From a virus, in the IMG/VR virus record IMGVR_UViG_3300027759_000109, positions 1 to 57,002 of that record: a stretch of 57,002 nucleotides of DNA; one strand, written 5' to 3'. Below are positions 7,220 through 15,977 of the stretch, one piece after another. The translations under genes were made by a program, and so were the position numbers. Below the pieces are notes generated by a model, which ran no database searches, was not told where the DNA came from, and saw only the letters and a program-made list of their open reading frames with translations. How positions within the stretch are numbered: the first letter of the stretch is position 1; every line of letters begins with the position of its first letter.

Positions 7220-7594
7220 TTAATTATCTATATATATAAAGTTCTCATTATCCTCATTAGGGGAAATGTATTGTGTAAATGGATTTGATTCTTGAGTTCC
7301 CTCCAATACTACCATTCCGTTGAAAACCTTGCTGTTATTATCACCATCCCCATATATATTCAACACATATTGACCCAAATAGTTTAGGTCATTAGTTATA
7401 AAATCTAAGTAAATTTCACAGTATCTAATGTTTGAAAAATATTGAGCAGGATTAGATAAATTAACCGTATAAACCTTAGATTCTTTACTCATTACATGTG
7501 TAAAATCTAAAGTATAAGTAGTAAATGTATCTCTACTATTATTGTTTATGTTTAGAACTAATGTGTTCTGTTGTGATTTTTGTAAGTATAACAT
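7220..7594 (-). CDS. small beta-rich structural protein, 124 aa (middle unit)
   Basis: The sequence alternates polar and hydrophobic residues throughout (NTLVLNINNNSRDTF, YTLDFTHVMS, EIYLDFITNDLNYLGQYVL) and ends with FTQYISPNEDNENFIYI, so an all-beta sandwich is likely. The copy at 39691-40062 is clearly homologous. Its position one base before the portal suggests a head or neck accessory protein. The leader contains TTTTATATTTAATATT, a promoter-like element following a terminator. Confidence 0.6.
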   Translation of the reverse strand: MLYLQKSQQNTLVLNINNNSRDTFTTYTLDFTHVMSKESKVYTVNLSNPAQYFSNIRYCEIYLDFITNDLNYLGQYVLNIYGDGDNNSKVFNGMVVLEGTQESNPFTQYISPNEDNENFIYIDN

Positions 7595-7644
7595 AATAAT
7601 CTCTCAATATTAAATATAAAAAAAGTTAATTTGAATTGGTAGAA

Positions 7645-7669
7645 TAAAAAAAAGGGGCCAGATGGCCCC
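7645..7669 (-). terminator. terminator after the tail-tube-like gene (middle unit)
   Basis: On the minus strand GGGGCC-ATCT-GGCCCC is followed by a run of T, a textbook intrinsic terminator. The right unit has GGGGAC-CTAT-GTCCCC at the same place (40121-40143), a compensatory change that keeps pairing. It separates strongly expressed virion genes from the portal section. Confidence 0.9.
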
Positions 7670-7710
7670 AATTTTGTTAGAGATATAAATTTCGGTTTTT
7701 AAACCTACGA

Positions 7711-8259
7711 TTATCCTACGATAGATACTCCAGCGAATACTGATGAAAGTGCTCCTGTAATAACATTTGCTGGGTTTGGTTCTTGACCTGTGAAAATCAA
7801 TTCAAAACCGTTTCTATCACCATATGCTGTACCAGTTGCTGCTGAGCCACCTGATAAGTACATTCCGTTTACTTGACCTAAGTAATATTGTGTATCATTT
7901 TGGTCAATTGCAATAATTTCCATTGCATCATTTTGACCTAAGATTAACAATTGGTTTCTCTTATCTTGGTCGTACTTATACAAAATTGCTGTAAGTACTT
8001 GCTCATAAAATATAGTTCCGTTTTCAAAATTCTTTGTAGTATTTTGTGATAAAGAACTTGTATTTCTTTTTAATTCAAAGCCGTAAAGTACGGTTGAAGA
8101 TGCTGATGTTGCTCCGGTAATTGATCCTGATGCGTTAAAGGTTAAACCTGTAACACCACCATTTGTAGTACCTGAACCGCCTACGATGTATATTTTTTTA
8201 ATACCACCGATACCATCACTACACCCTAACGCTACCCCACTTGATAAATAACATGACAT
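7711..8259 (-). CDS. tail-tube-like or major virion protein, 182 aa (middle unit)
   Basis: The N-terminus reads MSCYLSSGVALGCSDGIGG then IKKIYIVGG, a signature I associate with an abundant virion protein of Bacteroidota phages, most likely the tail tube. The middle is glycine/serine-rich; the C-terminal half (FYEQVLTAILYKYDQDKR, GDRNGFELIFTGQE) is well conserved in the right unit copy (40188-40742). It is flanked by terminators on both sides, so it can be expressed at its own level. Decoration protein is the main alternative. Confidence 0.65.
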   Translation of the reverse strand: MSCYLSSGVALGCSDGIGGIKKIYIVGGSGTTNGGVTGLTFNASGSITGATSASSTVLYGFELKRNTSSLSQNTTKNFENGTIFYEQVLTAILYKYDQDKRNQLLILGQNDAMEIIAIDQNDTQYYLGQVNGMYLSGGSAATGTAYGDRNGFELIFTGQEPNPANVITGALSSVFAGVSIVG

Positions 8260-8294
8260 GATTTATATGTTTAATTTTTTTGTTTATGTTTTTT

Positions 8295-8319
8295 AAAAGG
8301 GGGATTTTACACCCCCTTT
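8295..8319 (-). terminator. terminator after major capsid gene (middle unit)
   Basis: AAAAGGGGG (8295-8303) pairs with CCCCCTTT (8312-8319) around an eight-base loop. On the minus strand the hairpin ends in a short T-run. The right unit has the same hairpin at 40779-40803. It is likely a partial terminator that sets the capsid to tail-tube ratio. Confidence 0.75.
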
Positions 8320-8330
8320 AATATTTTTAA

Positions 8331-9293
8331 TTACGATAATCCGTTAGTTGCGAAGTAAGCAGTTGAACCAAACTTGGCGATTGTTACACCGTAGTTGTAG
8401 TTTGCTCTCAAACGTAACTCATCAAAATCTTTTGAGTACCAGATTACTAATTTCTCGTGGTCAGACAATAAGTCAAAACCTACAACGATATACTCACGTG
8501 GTCCGATTACTACTTGATTAGAACCGTTCAAACCAATGGTTGGAACAACCTTTACGTTTGTATTTGGTGCTGTGGCTTCCATCATAGAAGTTACATCAGT
8601 ACCACCGATATAGTTTTGGAAGTAGTTGGCGGTTGTTAAAGCCTGTACATATAATCTAAAGTTAGAGTAAGACATAAACACAACTAAGTCTTCACGAGAC
8701 ATTGCGTTGTCATCCAATACGTTGATTAATTTATTTACCTCAAAAATAGGATTACCTGCTGTAGTTGTTGAACCTGTACTAGTAAATGTAGAACCACTTG
8801 AAGATGCTACACCTGTTTGACCTGATGCAATTAAAGTCTTCAAACCATTGAAACAAGATGATCCAGTGGTTGCTTGCCATAATTGTTGTTCAATTCTTTG
8901 TTGGATTTGTTTAACTTTTAACTCAGCAATTTGTTGTTCAAACGGAACAGATTCTTGAGTTTGACCTGGTGCCATTAACATTGACTGATAAGTGTCAAAA
9001 AGATCTTTGTAACATAATGCTTCATTGTACTTCTCAGGACAAGTTGTAATGTTTGATTGAGTGAAGGTAGTTGTACCTGATGGAGACCATCCGCAAGTAC
9101 CGTCTTGGAAATAAGCTGTAGAGTTTAAAAGGTTCAATGCTTGAGTACCTTTAATACCTAATCTTACGTTTGCGTAACGAGCAGTTGTTCCACCGATTAA
9201 CGCCTTTGAAAGTAATTCACCACCTACTTGGTCAACGTAACTACCGATTGTTGCTACGTCATAAGCGAATTGTTCTTTTGATAAAATTTTCAT
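8331..9293 (-). CDS. major capsid protein (middle unit)
   Basis: 320 residues, directly after the scaffold gene. The pattern GELLSKALIGGTTARYANVR, QDGTCGWSPSGTTTFTQ and IEQQLWQATTGSSCFNGLK is that of a family of HK97-fold capsid proteins in Bacteroidota phages. The C-terminus ends with a beta segment, GVTIAKFGSTAYFATNGLS. The right unit copy (40818-41780) has the same length; the first 70 and last 60 residues are nearly identical and the central surface-loop region (about 160-185) is variable. Confidence 0.8.
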   Translation of the reverse strand: MKILSKEQFAYDVATIGSYVDQVGGELLSKALIGGTTARYANVRLGIKGTQALNLLNSTAYFQDGTCGWSPSGTTTFTQSNITTCPEKYNEALCYKDLFDTYQSMLMAPGQTQESVPFEQQIAELKVKQIQQRIEQQLWQATTGSSCFNGLKTLIASGQTGVASSSGSTFTSTGSTTTAGNPIFEVNKLINVLDDNAMSREDLVVFMSYSNFRLYVQALTTANYFQNYIGGTDVTSMMEATAPNTNVKVVPTIGLNGSNQVVIGPREYIVVGFDLLSDHEKLVIWYSKDFDELRLRANYNYGVTIAKFGSTAYFATNGLS

Positions 9294-9310
9294 AATTATT
9301 TTATTTTTTT

Positions 9311-10057
9311 TTATTTGTTATTTTTTCTTAATTCAGCAATCATATCTAATTTAGATTGAAGTGCGTCATCATTATTGTTTATTGATTTATTAAAATCAGT
9401 TTTACCGTTGGCAATCTTTTTTGCTGCTGGTTCTTTTTTGAATGAGTTAAAGTCAGAAGATAATGAAGACATTTGTTCTTCCATCTTTTTTACTTTGTCA
9501 CCCATTTGGTAGATAAACTCTTTTAACATATCTAACATATCCTTTTCCATATATTCTTTAGATACTTCAATCTCTACTTCAGGTTTTTCACCTTCTTTAA
9601 GGTCGTCTACTACCTCTTCAACTTTTGCGATAATACCGTCTTTGGTTTCAACTTTAGTTCCGTCCTCAAGTTCATGTACTCCATCGGGTGCAGGAATTTC
9701 TGCATCTTCTGTAACTACTATAACTTTGGCTCCTTCTACTAAACTATCACCTGAAACTTTTACTACAGTTCCATCGGCTAACTTTGCGTCAAGGAAAATT
9801 TCCTTTACTGTTTCAATTTTTCCGTCTTTAACTTCTATTTCAAAGTTTTCAACTAGTCTGAATGAACCATTTTCTAATGCAACACGCTCAAACTGATCAT
9901 TAATTTTGGTGATTTCCTCACCTTGAATTAAATCTTTTGTTTCAAGTATTGTATTATCTTCCAATTTGAAAGACTTTAAAGTAGGTTGTTCAGCCATAAA
10001 TCCAAATTGAACCATTAATTTTTTAATCTCTTGAATGGCGTTTTTAGAATTTGACAT
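9311..10057 (-). CDS. capsid scaffold-like protein (middle unit)
   Basis: 248 residues, acidic, placed between the maturation protein and the capsid gene, where scaffolds lie. Residues 25-145 consist of repeated short beta motifs (FKLEDNTILE, ELEDGTKVETKDGIIAKVEE), followed by a glutamate/lysine coiled coil (about 165-215) and a basic C-terminus with KKIANGKTDFNKS. A coiled coil plus a basic capsid-binding end is the usual scaffold layout. The copy at 41788-42561 keeps all three parts but ends in a lysine run. Confidence 0.7.
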   Translation of the reverse strand: MSNSKNAIQEIKKLMVQFGFMAEQPTLKSFKLEDNTILETKDLIQGEEITKINDQFERVALENGSFRLVENFEIEVKDGKIETVKEIFLDAKLADGTVVKVSGDSLVEGAKVIVVTEDAEIPAPDGVHELEDGTKVETKDGIIAKVEEVVDDLKEGEKPEVEIEVSKEYMEKDMLDMLKEFIYQMGDKVKKMEEQMSSLSSDFNSFKKEPAAKKIANGKTDFNKSINNNDDALQSKLDMIAELRKNNK

Positions 10058-10131
10058 AATTTGTTTTTAATTTTATTTATTATTTCTCTAACTATATATA
10101 TAAAATGTAATATATATTACCAGATTTATTT

Positions 10132-11934
10132 TTATTCTTTAATATTCTTCAATATTTCACTTACTTTATATAGGAACATTTCTTCTTTGGTGAACGCTTT
10201 AACTTCCTCAAAAAATCCTGAGACCGAGAAACCATTTAGACCACCATTTTTAATTTTATCCCATACTTGGTCATTCTTAACCTTCATAGATACAAACCAC
10301 GTTCCTATTGGTAATTCGGAATAACCGTATTTGTTGCTCTTGTCCTCTATATCATCTTTAATCCAAGATTCAATTACATATACATCTTTTACCGCTTTAC
10401 CGTCATGATTTTCATCATTATTGTCTATGTACTTGTTTCTCATGTATTTTTCAGCAATCATCTTGATAGTTTCAGCGCTGAAGAAAACATAATAAGGATT
10501 ACCTAAGGCGTCTTTTCTGAATATATTTAAATCAGGAACCATTGCAGGTCCAACAACTATTCTTTTTTCTTCGTTCTCAACTTGGAAATGTTGTTTTGAC
10601 ATTTGTTTCTTTTCAAATGAATTGATTTTTGATTCAGCCCAAGATAGTGCTGATAGTCCACCCCAACTGTCGTACATCAATTTTCCACAACCATCATCGT
10701 ATGATTTAGAACTTTCCAAATCTACCTTATGTCTTGATAAGTAACTATACATACGCTGTATTGTGTCTTCAGATATAGGATTACCTTGTGCTAAATCGTT
10801 TGCACGACCTTTACCCACGTCAGTTCCACAGTCTCCCCAACCATTCTCCTCAACGTATTTAAGAACCGCCTGAGCATTGTTCTTAACACTATCAGGATAA
10901 TCAGAATAACTTTCAAACATCGTTGGTTTTGTTAATGACTTTGAGATAGTATTACCTGTTTGACCTGTCTTAACGCCAGGATCAACATAACCACCAATAC
11001 CACCAACATCATAACCCATATCATATTCAGATGCATTGTCATAACCACATTTGTTACACATATATGGTTTATCACCACCATCTTCCATATTCCAACTATG
11101 TTCACATTTTTTACATTCAATAACCTTTTGTTCTAACTCATCTTCATGATATAAATAAACACTATCTTCTGTATGAACAGCTCCTGTCATTAATCTACCA
11201 TCAGCGTCTTTATGTGTAGGACCTTCGTACAATTTACCATCTTCTGTATAATGTGGTACACCTACTTCAAATCCTTCTTTTGTAAATATGAATGATGGAT
11301 GTTCATCAACCGTTGTTTTAGGTTGAGGGTATCCTAATACGTTTATATCCAATCCTGTGTCCACTCTTCCCTTTCTATCAGATGATTTGATGTTTATATC
11401 AGTTCCTCTTCTATAAGTGATTTTAGACCACAAATGACGACAATTATATCCACCTCTCCATACCATTGCTGGTGAACCCTCATCGTTGGTAATATTCTCA
11501 ATATCTTCAATACGAAATACCCAATTCTTTACCACAAGGTCTCTACAAAAATCTCTTGTTGTTTCTTTGATAGGAGAACCTGGTGCCTTAGGATTAAGGA
11601 TATATTTGTATCTAATTAGATATTGGTCAGTATCCTCAAATGATGGTGCGTTTGGATTTGCGTCAATAAAGTTTTCTTTATTGTTATATTCGGTTTTGTA
11701 AACTTCCCAACCATCGTTTAATAATTCTTCTTCATTCTGTCCTTTATCTAAGAACTTTTCCAAATAGATTTTATCTTCTCCTTCAGGAATGTGAAATTCT
11801 TGAGGTTTAACTTTGTTAAAGAACATCCAATTAATTTCAATTGCTGGTTCGTCAACAAGGGAAATACTATCAATTCCAGATAATTCATCATCTTCTTCTA
11901 TTTTAAGTTCAAAAACTTTGTCTTTTCTTATCAT
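10132..11934 (-). CDS. MuF-like / XkdF-like head morphogenesis and maturation protein (middle unit)
   Basis: A 600-residue multidomain protein. Residues 105-175 hold the MuF/SPP1 gp7-type pattern RDFC ... GGYNCRHLW. Residues 225-262 form a beta segment (VPHYTEDGKLYEGPTHK). C274, C277, C292 and C295 make a zinc ribbon. Residues 335-437 are a conserved helical domain (SYSDYPDSVKNNAQAVL, RMYSYLSRHKVDLE, YDSWGG). Residues 455-577 match the XkdF family, annotated as putative phage serine protease (VVGPAMVPDLNIFRKD, GYSELPIGTWFVSMKV, LNGFSVSGFFEE). It should act in portal/capsid assembly and procapsid maturation. The right unit version has an inserted HAD-like domain. Confidence 0.8.
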   Translation of the reverse strand: MIRKDKVFELKIEEDDELSGIDSISLVDEPAIEINWMFFNKVKPQEFHIPEGEDKIYLEKFLDKGQNEEELLNDGWEVYKTEYNNKENFIDANPNAPSFEDTDQYLIRYKYILNPKAPGSPIKETTRDFCRDLVVKNWVFRIEDIENITNDEGSPAMVWRGGYNCRHLWSKITYRRGTDINIKSSDRKGRVDTGLDINVLGYPQPKTTVDEHPSFIFTKEGFEVGVPHYTEDGKLYEGPTHKDADGRLMTGAVHTEDSVYLYHEDELEQKVIECKKCEHSWNMEDGGDKPYMCNKCGYDNASEYDMGYDVGGIGGYVDPGVKTGQTGNTISKSLTKPTMFESYSDYPDSVKNNAQAVLKYVEENGWGDCGTDVGKGRANDLAQGNPISEDTIQRMYSYLSRHKVDLESSKSYDDGCGKLMYDSWGGLSALSWAESKINSFEKKQMSKQHFQVENEEKRIVVGPAMVPDLNIFRKDALGNPYYVFFSAETIKMIAEKYMRNKYIDNNDENHDGKAVKDVYVIESWIKDDIEDKSNKYGYSELPIGTWFVSMKVKNDQVWDKIKNGGLNGFSVSGFFEEVKAFTKEEMFLYKVSEILKNIKE

Positions 11935-11960
11935 AATATTAAATATATAAAATTATAGAG

Positions 11961-14909
11961 TTATAATGTACTTAAGTCCTTAAGACGGGCTTGTTTTTCC
12001 ATTTCACTCTTCATGTCACTTGACACTACATATGTCTTCATAACTAATGGTTGTCTATCTTGTGCCACATTTTGAACACTTGGATTATCAAATCTTGATG
12101 ACCCCGCTGCTCCTGGCATAAACGATGCTCCACCACCATATTGGTTCATTGCTGACAACATCGGACCAAACATGGATACAGCTCCTCTTGTCATTACTGC
12201 CTCACCACCTTCAGCGTTAATCATAACACCACCTGCTGCTGATTTATGAGATGGTCCATCAATCATACCACCATCACCGTAGTTTCTACCTAATGTATTT
12301 CCTTGTTGTTTTCCACCACTACCTCCACTTGCGTTAAATTCAGTTGATTTAATCTTACTGATTTGTACTGCCGTCATGATACCTAACGCCGCTGCGTTTG
12401 CTATCTTAACAATCCAATCAAATGGTGAAGGTAAAGTCGATGGTTGAGTTAATATTTGAATAATACCTGATGCTGCCGATAGTGCTGCCGTTGCAATTTG
12501 ATACTTTTTGTTTTGTTCAAACGCCTTCTTCCTATCCTCCATGGAGTTTTCTGTATTTTGAGATTCAAACTCATAGAAGGCTCCAATTGCACTAGTTAAA
12601 TTTGCCAGAGAATCCATCATTGCGGTTGCCACACCTGCGTATGCTTGAATTTTTTGATTCTGTAAATCCTTTAAATTTTTTGTATGTTCTCTTTCAATTA
12701 TCTCTATTTCCGCTGCGTTATCTCCTGCCGCTTTAATTCTTGCCGCGTAAGATAAGTTTTCAGCATCTTCAAGGTCTCTAAACATTTGACCATACAATTT
12801 CTTCTCTGTTTCCGCTCTTCTTTCCAATAGTGATGCGATTGTATTAAGTTCGGATACATCAATCATGTTCATGTTCTTGGCGTGTTGTTTTGCTAACGCC
12901 TCCATAAATTCATAATTCTGTTCGTTTCCTCTTTTTTGTTCTTCGTATCTTGCGTTCTCAATGTCCCTTAATTTGTCATATGCCTCAGCGGAAACTTGGT
13001 ACATACCATCATATTCTAATTCAAGATTACTTCTAATATTACCTAATTCTTCTTTGTCTATGGCAAGTATTTTCTCCCATTGTTGTGTTCTTGCCTCTTC
13101 TTCTTTATCGTAATTACCATCAGCAAGTTTAAAATCTTTTTCTAATTCTAAAGTTGCTAAATCACGTTTTCTTTGATAAAAATCTTTACTGTTTGAAAGT
13201 TCTTCTCTTAAGTTTCTATTTTCTTCATTTATTTTTTGTTGCATTATCCATGCGGCATATTGAAGTTCTTGTTTTCTTTCATTTTCTACCGCCACAGCCA
13301 TTTCTGCCGCCTGTTTCTCTTTTAATTTTAATTCTGTACCACCAGCAAGTCTTATTTCTTCTAATTCCTTTCTATGTTGTTCTTTTAATGTATTAATTGC
13401 GAAAGTGGCTTTTTGAAGATTACGTGCTTCTTCATTTTTAAGAAGTTCGGTACTTAATTCTAATATTTGATTACTTCTCTCAATTATTGCCGCAGTATCT
13501 TCTCTTCTGAATTGTCTATCTAATTTTTGTAATTCGGCATTACTTGATGCTTTAATTTTAACTTTTTGATCCTGTAAATATTTAACGTTTTCTTTTTCAT
13601 CGTTAATTGATTGATTTAATGCTGCTATTGTTTCTGCTCTTCTTTTCCTTTCTTCGTCTGAACCTTGGTTTGCTATGGCTTGAATTTGTTCTTGTAAAGC
13701 CATCATTCTAATAATCCTACCATTTGCTCCCTTAATCTCACTATTTGCTAACTCTTCTTCTGTTACCTTTTGTATTTCTAATGTTTGTTTTTGTGTATAA
13801 CGTTCATTATCAATACCTTTTAATGTATTTTCTTTATCTAATTTTGTTAATTCAATATCTCTATCTCTTTTGATTTTATCATATTTCTTCTGTAATAAAT
13901 CCTTTTCAATGTAATATAATGCGTCTAATTCAAGTATTTCAGTATTTTTATCGTCTACCGACATTTTCTCATCATCTAATACTGCCTTTCTTTTTTCATT
14001 ATATTTTTGTTGTAATTCTAATAAACCTCTATAATGTTCAGATAAAAAAGATGAATAATTGTCTAATGTCTTCTTTTGTCTATCTATTGACCTTTCTAAT
14101 TCAAGAGACATTTGTTTTGCTCCATTATTAACTCCACCAAACGCTGACGCTACAGCATTGATTGCTCCTGCCAATATATTAAGTGCCCCAACAACTACAT
14201 TTAATATAAAGTCGGTAACTGGTTTTAATGCGTTGAATAAGGCGCCAACTGCGTCTCCTACCGCGGCGAACGCGTTTTGAAGTGGTTTAAATGATTTGGC
14301 TGCGTCCATTACTGCCGATACTAAAGTAACCAATAAACCTACTAAGAAACCAACTAAACTGGTTTTTACTATTTTATCGAATGAACTAAATCCTAAACCC
14401 AAAGATTTGAACGCTGAAGTTGCGTTTTGTGAAACACTTTCAAATGTTTGTAAACCCTGACCAATCATTCCAATTGGACCAGGTATTTGTGCTAAGGTAT
14501 CGTCTAAATCTTGAGTACTTCTAACTAATCTTTCTTGAGCATCTCTTAACGATTTAATCTTCTTTTCATTATCTGCGTATTGTTGTGAGTTTTCCTTTCC
14601 TTGTTCCTCTAATGCTACTTGTGCTTTAGTTAATTCAGCAATCTGTGCTCTATATGATTTAACATCATTTTCACCATTCTTCAATTCATTATCAAAATCA
14701 CCAACGGATTTTCTTGCCTCTTTCCATGCCTTATCTGCCGCCTTAATCTCAGCGTTAAGGACCTTATAACGAGGGTCATTTAATGGTAGTGCTTGTAAGT
14801 CTTTCTTGGCTTCTTTAACTACCTTATCAAAATCTTTGAATGATATTTTTGCTAGGTCTAATTGTTTACCGTTAACCTTAATATCAAAATTTATATCTTT
14901 TGTGGCCAT
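11961..14909 (-). CDS. tail tape measure protein (middle unit)
   Basis: 982 residues dominated by long charged helices and coiled coil. Hydrophobic segments lie around residues 185-205 (SLVGFLVGLLVTLVSAVM) and 235-255 (LNVVVGALNILAGAINAVAS), and the C-terminal 150 residues are glycine-rich (ASGGSGGKQQGNTLGRNYGD, MFGPMLSAMNQYGGG). This is the typical make-up of a tape measure protein that sets tail length and passes through the membrane at DNA ejection. The right unit homologue is 772 residues, with conserved ends and a shorter coiled-coil middle. It lies between the head and tail gene blocks. Confidence 0.85.
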   Translation of the reverse strand: MATKDINFDIKVNGKQLDLAKISFKDFDKVVKEAKKDLQALPLNDPRYKVLNAEIKAADKAWKEARKSVGDFDNELKNGENDVKSYRAQIAELTKAQVALEEQGKENSQQYADNEKKIKSLRDAQERLVRSTQDLDDTLAQIPGPIGMIGQGLQTFESVSQNATSAFKSLGLGFSSFDKIVKTSLVGFLVGLLVTLVSAVMDAAKSFKPLQNAFAAVGDAVGALFNALKPVTDFILNVVVGALNILAGAINAVASAFGGVNNGAKQMSLELERSIDRQKKTLDNYSSFLSEHYRGLLELQQKYNEKRKAVLDDEKMSVDDKNTEILELDALYYIEKDLLQKKYDKIKRDRDIELTKLDKENTLKGIDNERYTQKQTLEIQKVTEEELANSEIKGANGRIIRMMALQEQIQAIANQGSDEERKRRAETIAALNQSINDEKENVKYLQDQKVKIKASSNAELQKLDRQFRREDTAAIIERSNQILELSTELLKNEEARNLQKATFAINTLKEQHRKELEEIRLAGGTELKLKEKQAAEMAVAVENERKQELQYAAWIMQQKINEENRNLREELSNSKDFYQRKRDLATLELEKDFKLADGNYDKEEEARTQQWEKILAIDKEELGNIRSNLELEYDGMYQVSAEAYDKLRDIENARYEEQKRGNEQNYEFMEALAKQHAKNMNMIDVSELNTIASLLERRAETEKKLYGQMFRDLEDAENLSYAARIKAAGDNAAEIEIIEREHTKNLKDLQNQKIQAYAGVATAMMDSLANLTSAIGAFYEFESQNTENSMEDRKKAFEQNKKYQIATAALSAASGIIQILTQPSTLPSPFDWIVKIANAAALGIMTAVQISKIKSTEFNASGGSGGKQQGNTLGRNYGDGGMIDGPSHKSAAGGVMINAEGGEAVMTRGAVSMFGPMLSAMNQYGGGASFMPGAAGSSRFDNPSVQNVAQDRQPLVMKTYVVSSDMKSEMEKQARLKDLSTL

Positions 14910-14921
14910 ATTCTATTTTTT

Positions 14922-15929
14922 TTAACAAATTCCTGCTATTGATACATTTGGGAATCCTGTATAACTTAATGTTCCGTCTTTAACACATCCGGTAAGTGTT
15001 TGTGAGTATGCCATAATTGTTCCACCCACAGAACTATTTTCACAATCTAAACCACTCCAATAGACTTCGTATCCATTTGAAGTGTTATCAATAATCCATG
15101 ATGTTGATTCACAAGGTCCTGGTGTTGGAGTTGGAGTTGGTGTTGGAGTTGGTGGTAAACCACTACATGTTGTTCCACAATTGGTTATTGTAAACGATGC
15201 TACGTCCGCAAATGGGAAACCTGGTGTAATTGAACTACATATTGCACATTCTGTTATGGTATAAGTTCCTGTTGTGGATACAAATACATAATAATCATCA
15301 CCATTTGTTTGACTATCATATTTAATCCAACCAGTATCTGTTACGTTTAATGTTGCTCCACTTTGATATACCGTTGGTGTCGGAGTTGGTGTAGGTGGAC
15401 CTGGTGTCGGTGTTGGCGTAACTGGTGTTGGAGTCGGAGTTACTGGTGGTGTAATAGTACTTATTACAATATTTTGACATATGGGATAGACCGCTCTTTT
15501 TCCAATAAATCTAACTTCAAAATAATATGTTCCATTACTAAATTGGGATAAACCAAAGTCTGATGGTAATACAGTAATTCCCGCAATCGTTCCTGAAAAA
15601 GATGTTGAACCTGTTGATGAGCTACTTTGTGAATTTATCGTTCTCCATGGTTTAAAATATTCTTGACCTGCCGCCATCATATGAAGTGTGAATATAGATA
15701 CATTACCACTTTGTCTTAAGAATATTTCAGCATTATTTTTTGACCATGTATAACCTAAACTAAAGGTTAATGCTGAATAACTTATAGTTGTTGCGCTTAA
15801 ACTAACTACCGTTCCACTTACACTATTTTCATTAATATCATGAATAATCTCTGTATCATATTCAGTTAAATCGTAATTTGGATATACGAAATTTTGATTA
15901 TCAATTTGTTTTATATACTTTCTTCCCAT
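14922..15929 (-). CDS. tail protein with two PT-repeat linkers, 335 aa (middle unit)
   Basis: N-terminal 150 residues (NQNFVYPNYDLTEYDTEIIH, YFKPWRTINS, GTYYFEVRFIGKRAVYPICQ) are shared with the right unit protein at 47147-48145 and presumably anchor it to the tail. PT-rich linkers at residues 161-187 and 258-272 join two small cysteine-containing beta domains (ITECAICSS, TNCGTTCSG) and a variable C-terminus. It is probably a tail-tip or receptor-binding accessory. The promoter-like TATATTTAATA lies 4 bases before the ATG. Confidence 0.65.
   Translation of the reverse strand: MGRKYIKQIDNQNFVYPNYDLTEYDTEIIHDINENSVSGTVVSLSATTISYSALTFSLGYTWSKNNAEIFLRQSGNVSIFTLHMMAAGQEYFKPWRTINSQSSSSTGSTSFSGTIAGITVLPSDFGLSQFSNGTYYFEVRFIGKRAVYPICQNIVISTITPPVTPTPTPVTPTPTPGPPTPTPTPTVYQSGATLNVTDTGWIKYDSQTNGDDYYVFVSTTGTYTITECAICSSITPGFPFADVASFTITNCGTTCSGLPPTPTPTPTPTPGPCESTSWIIDNTSNGYEVYWSGLDCENSSVGGTIMAYSQTLTGCVKDGTLSYTGFPNVSIAGIC
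15371..15450 (-). repeat. PT-linker hexamer repeats
   Basis: Degenerate GGTGTWGGAGTW-type repeats on the plus strand encode threonine-proline runs on the minus strand. Such flexible linkers also act as short homologous patches for domain exchange. Comparable blocks lie at 15120-15154, 18549-18658, 47341-47375, 47588-47680, 49080-49218, 50278-50315 and 51098-51185. Confidence 0.85.
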
Positions 15930-15977
15930 ATTATTAAATATATTTTTTCTCTATATCAGTTCCCAAATTATTCATTA

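Noticed and set aside
15371-15450. Repeat array resembling a CRISPR at low resolution
   Set aside because: The repeats are short, adjoining and in frame with a PT-coding linker; there are no spacers or cas genes.
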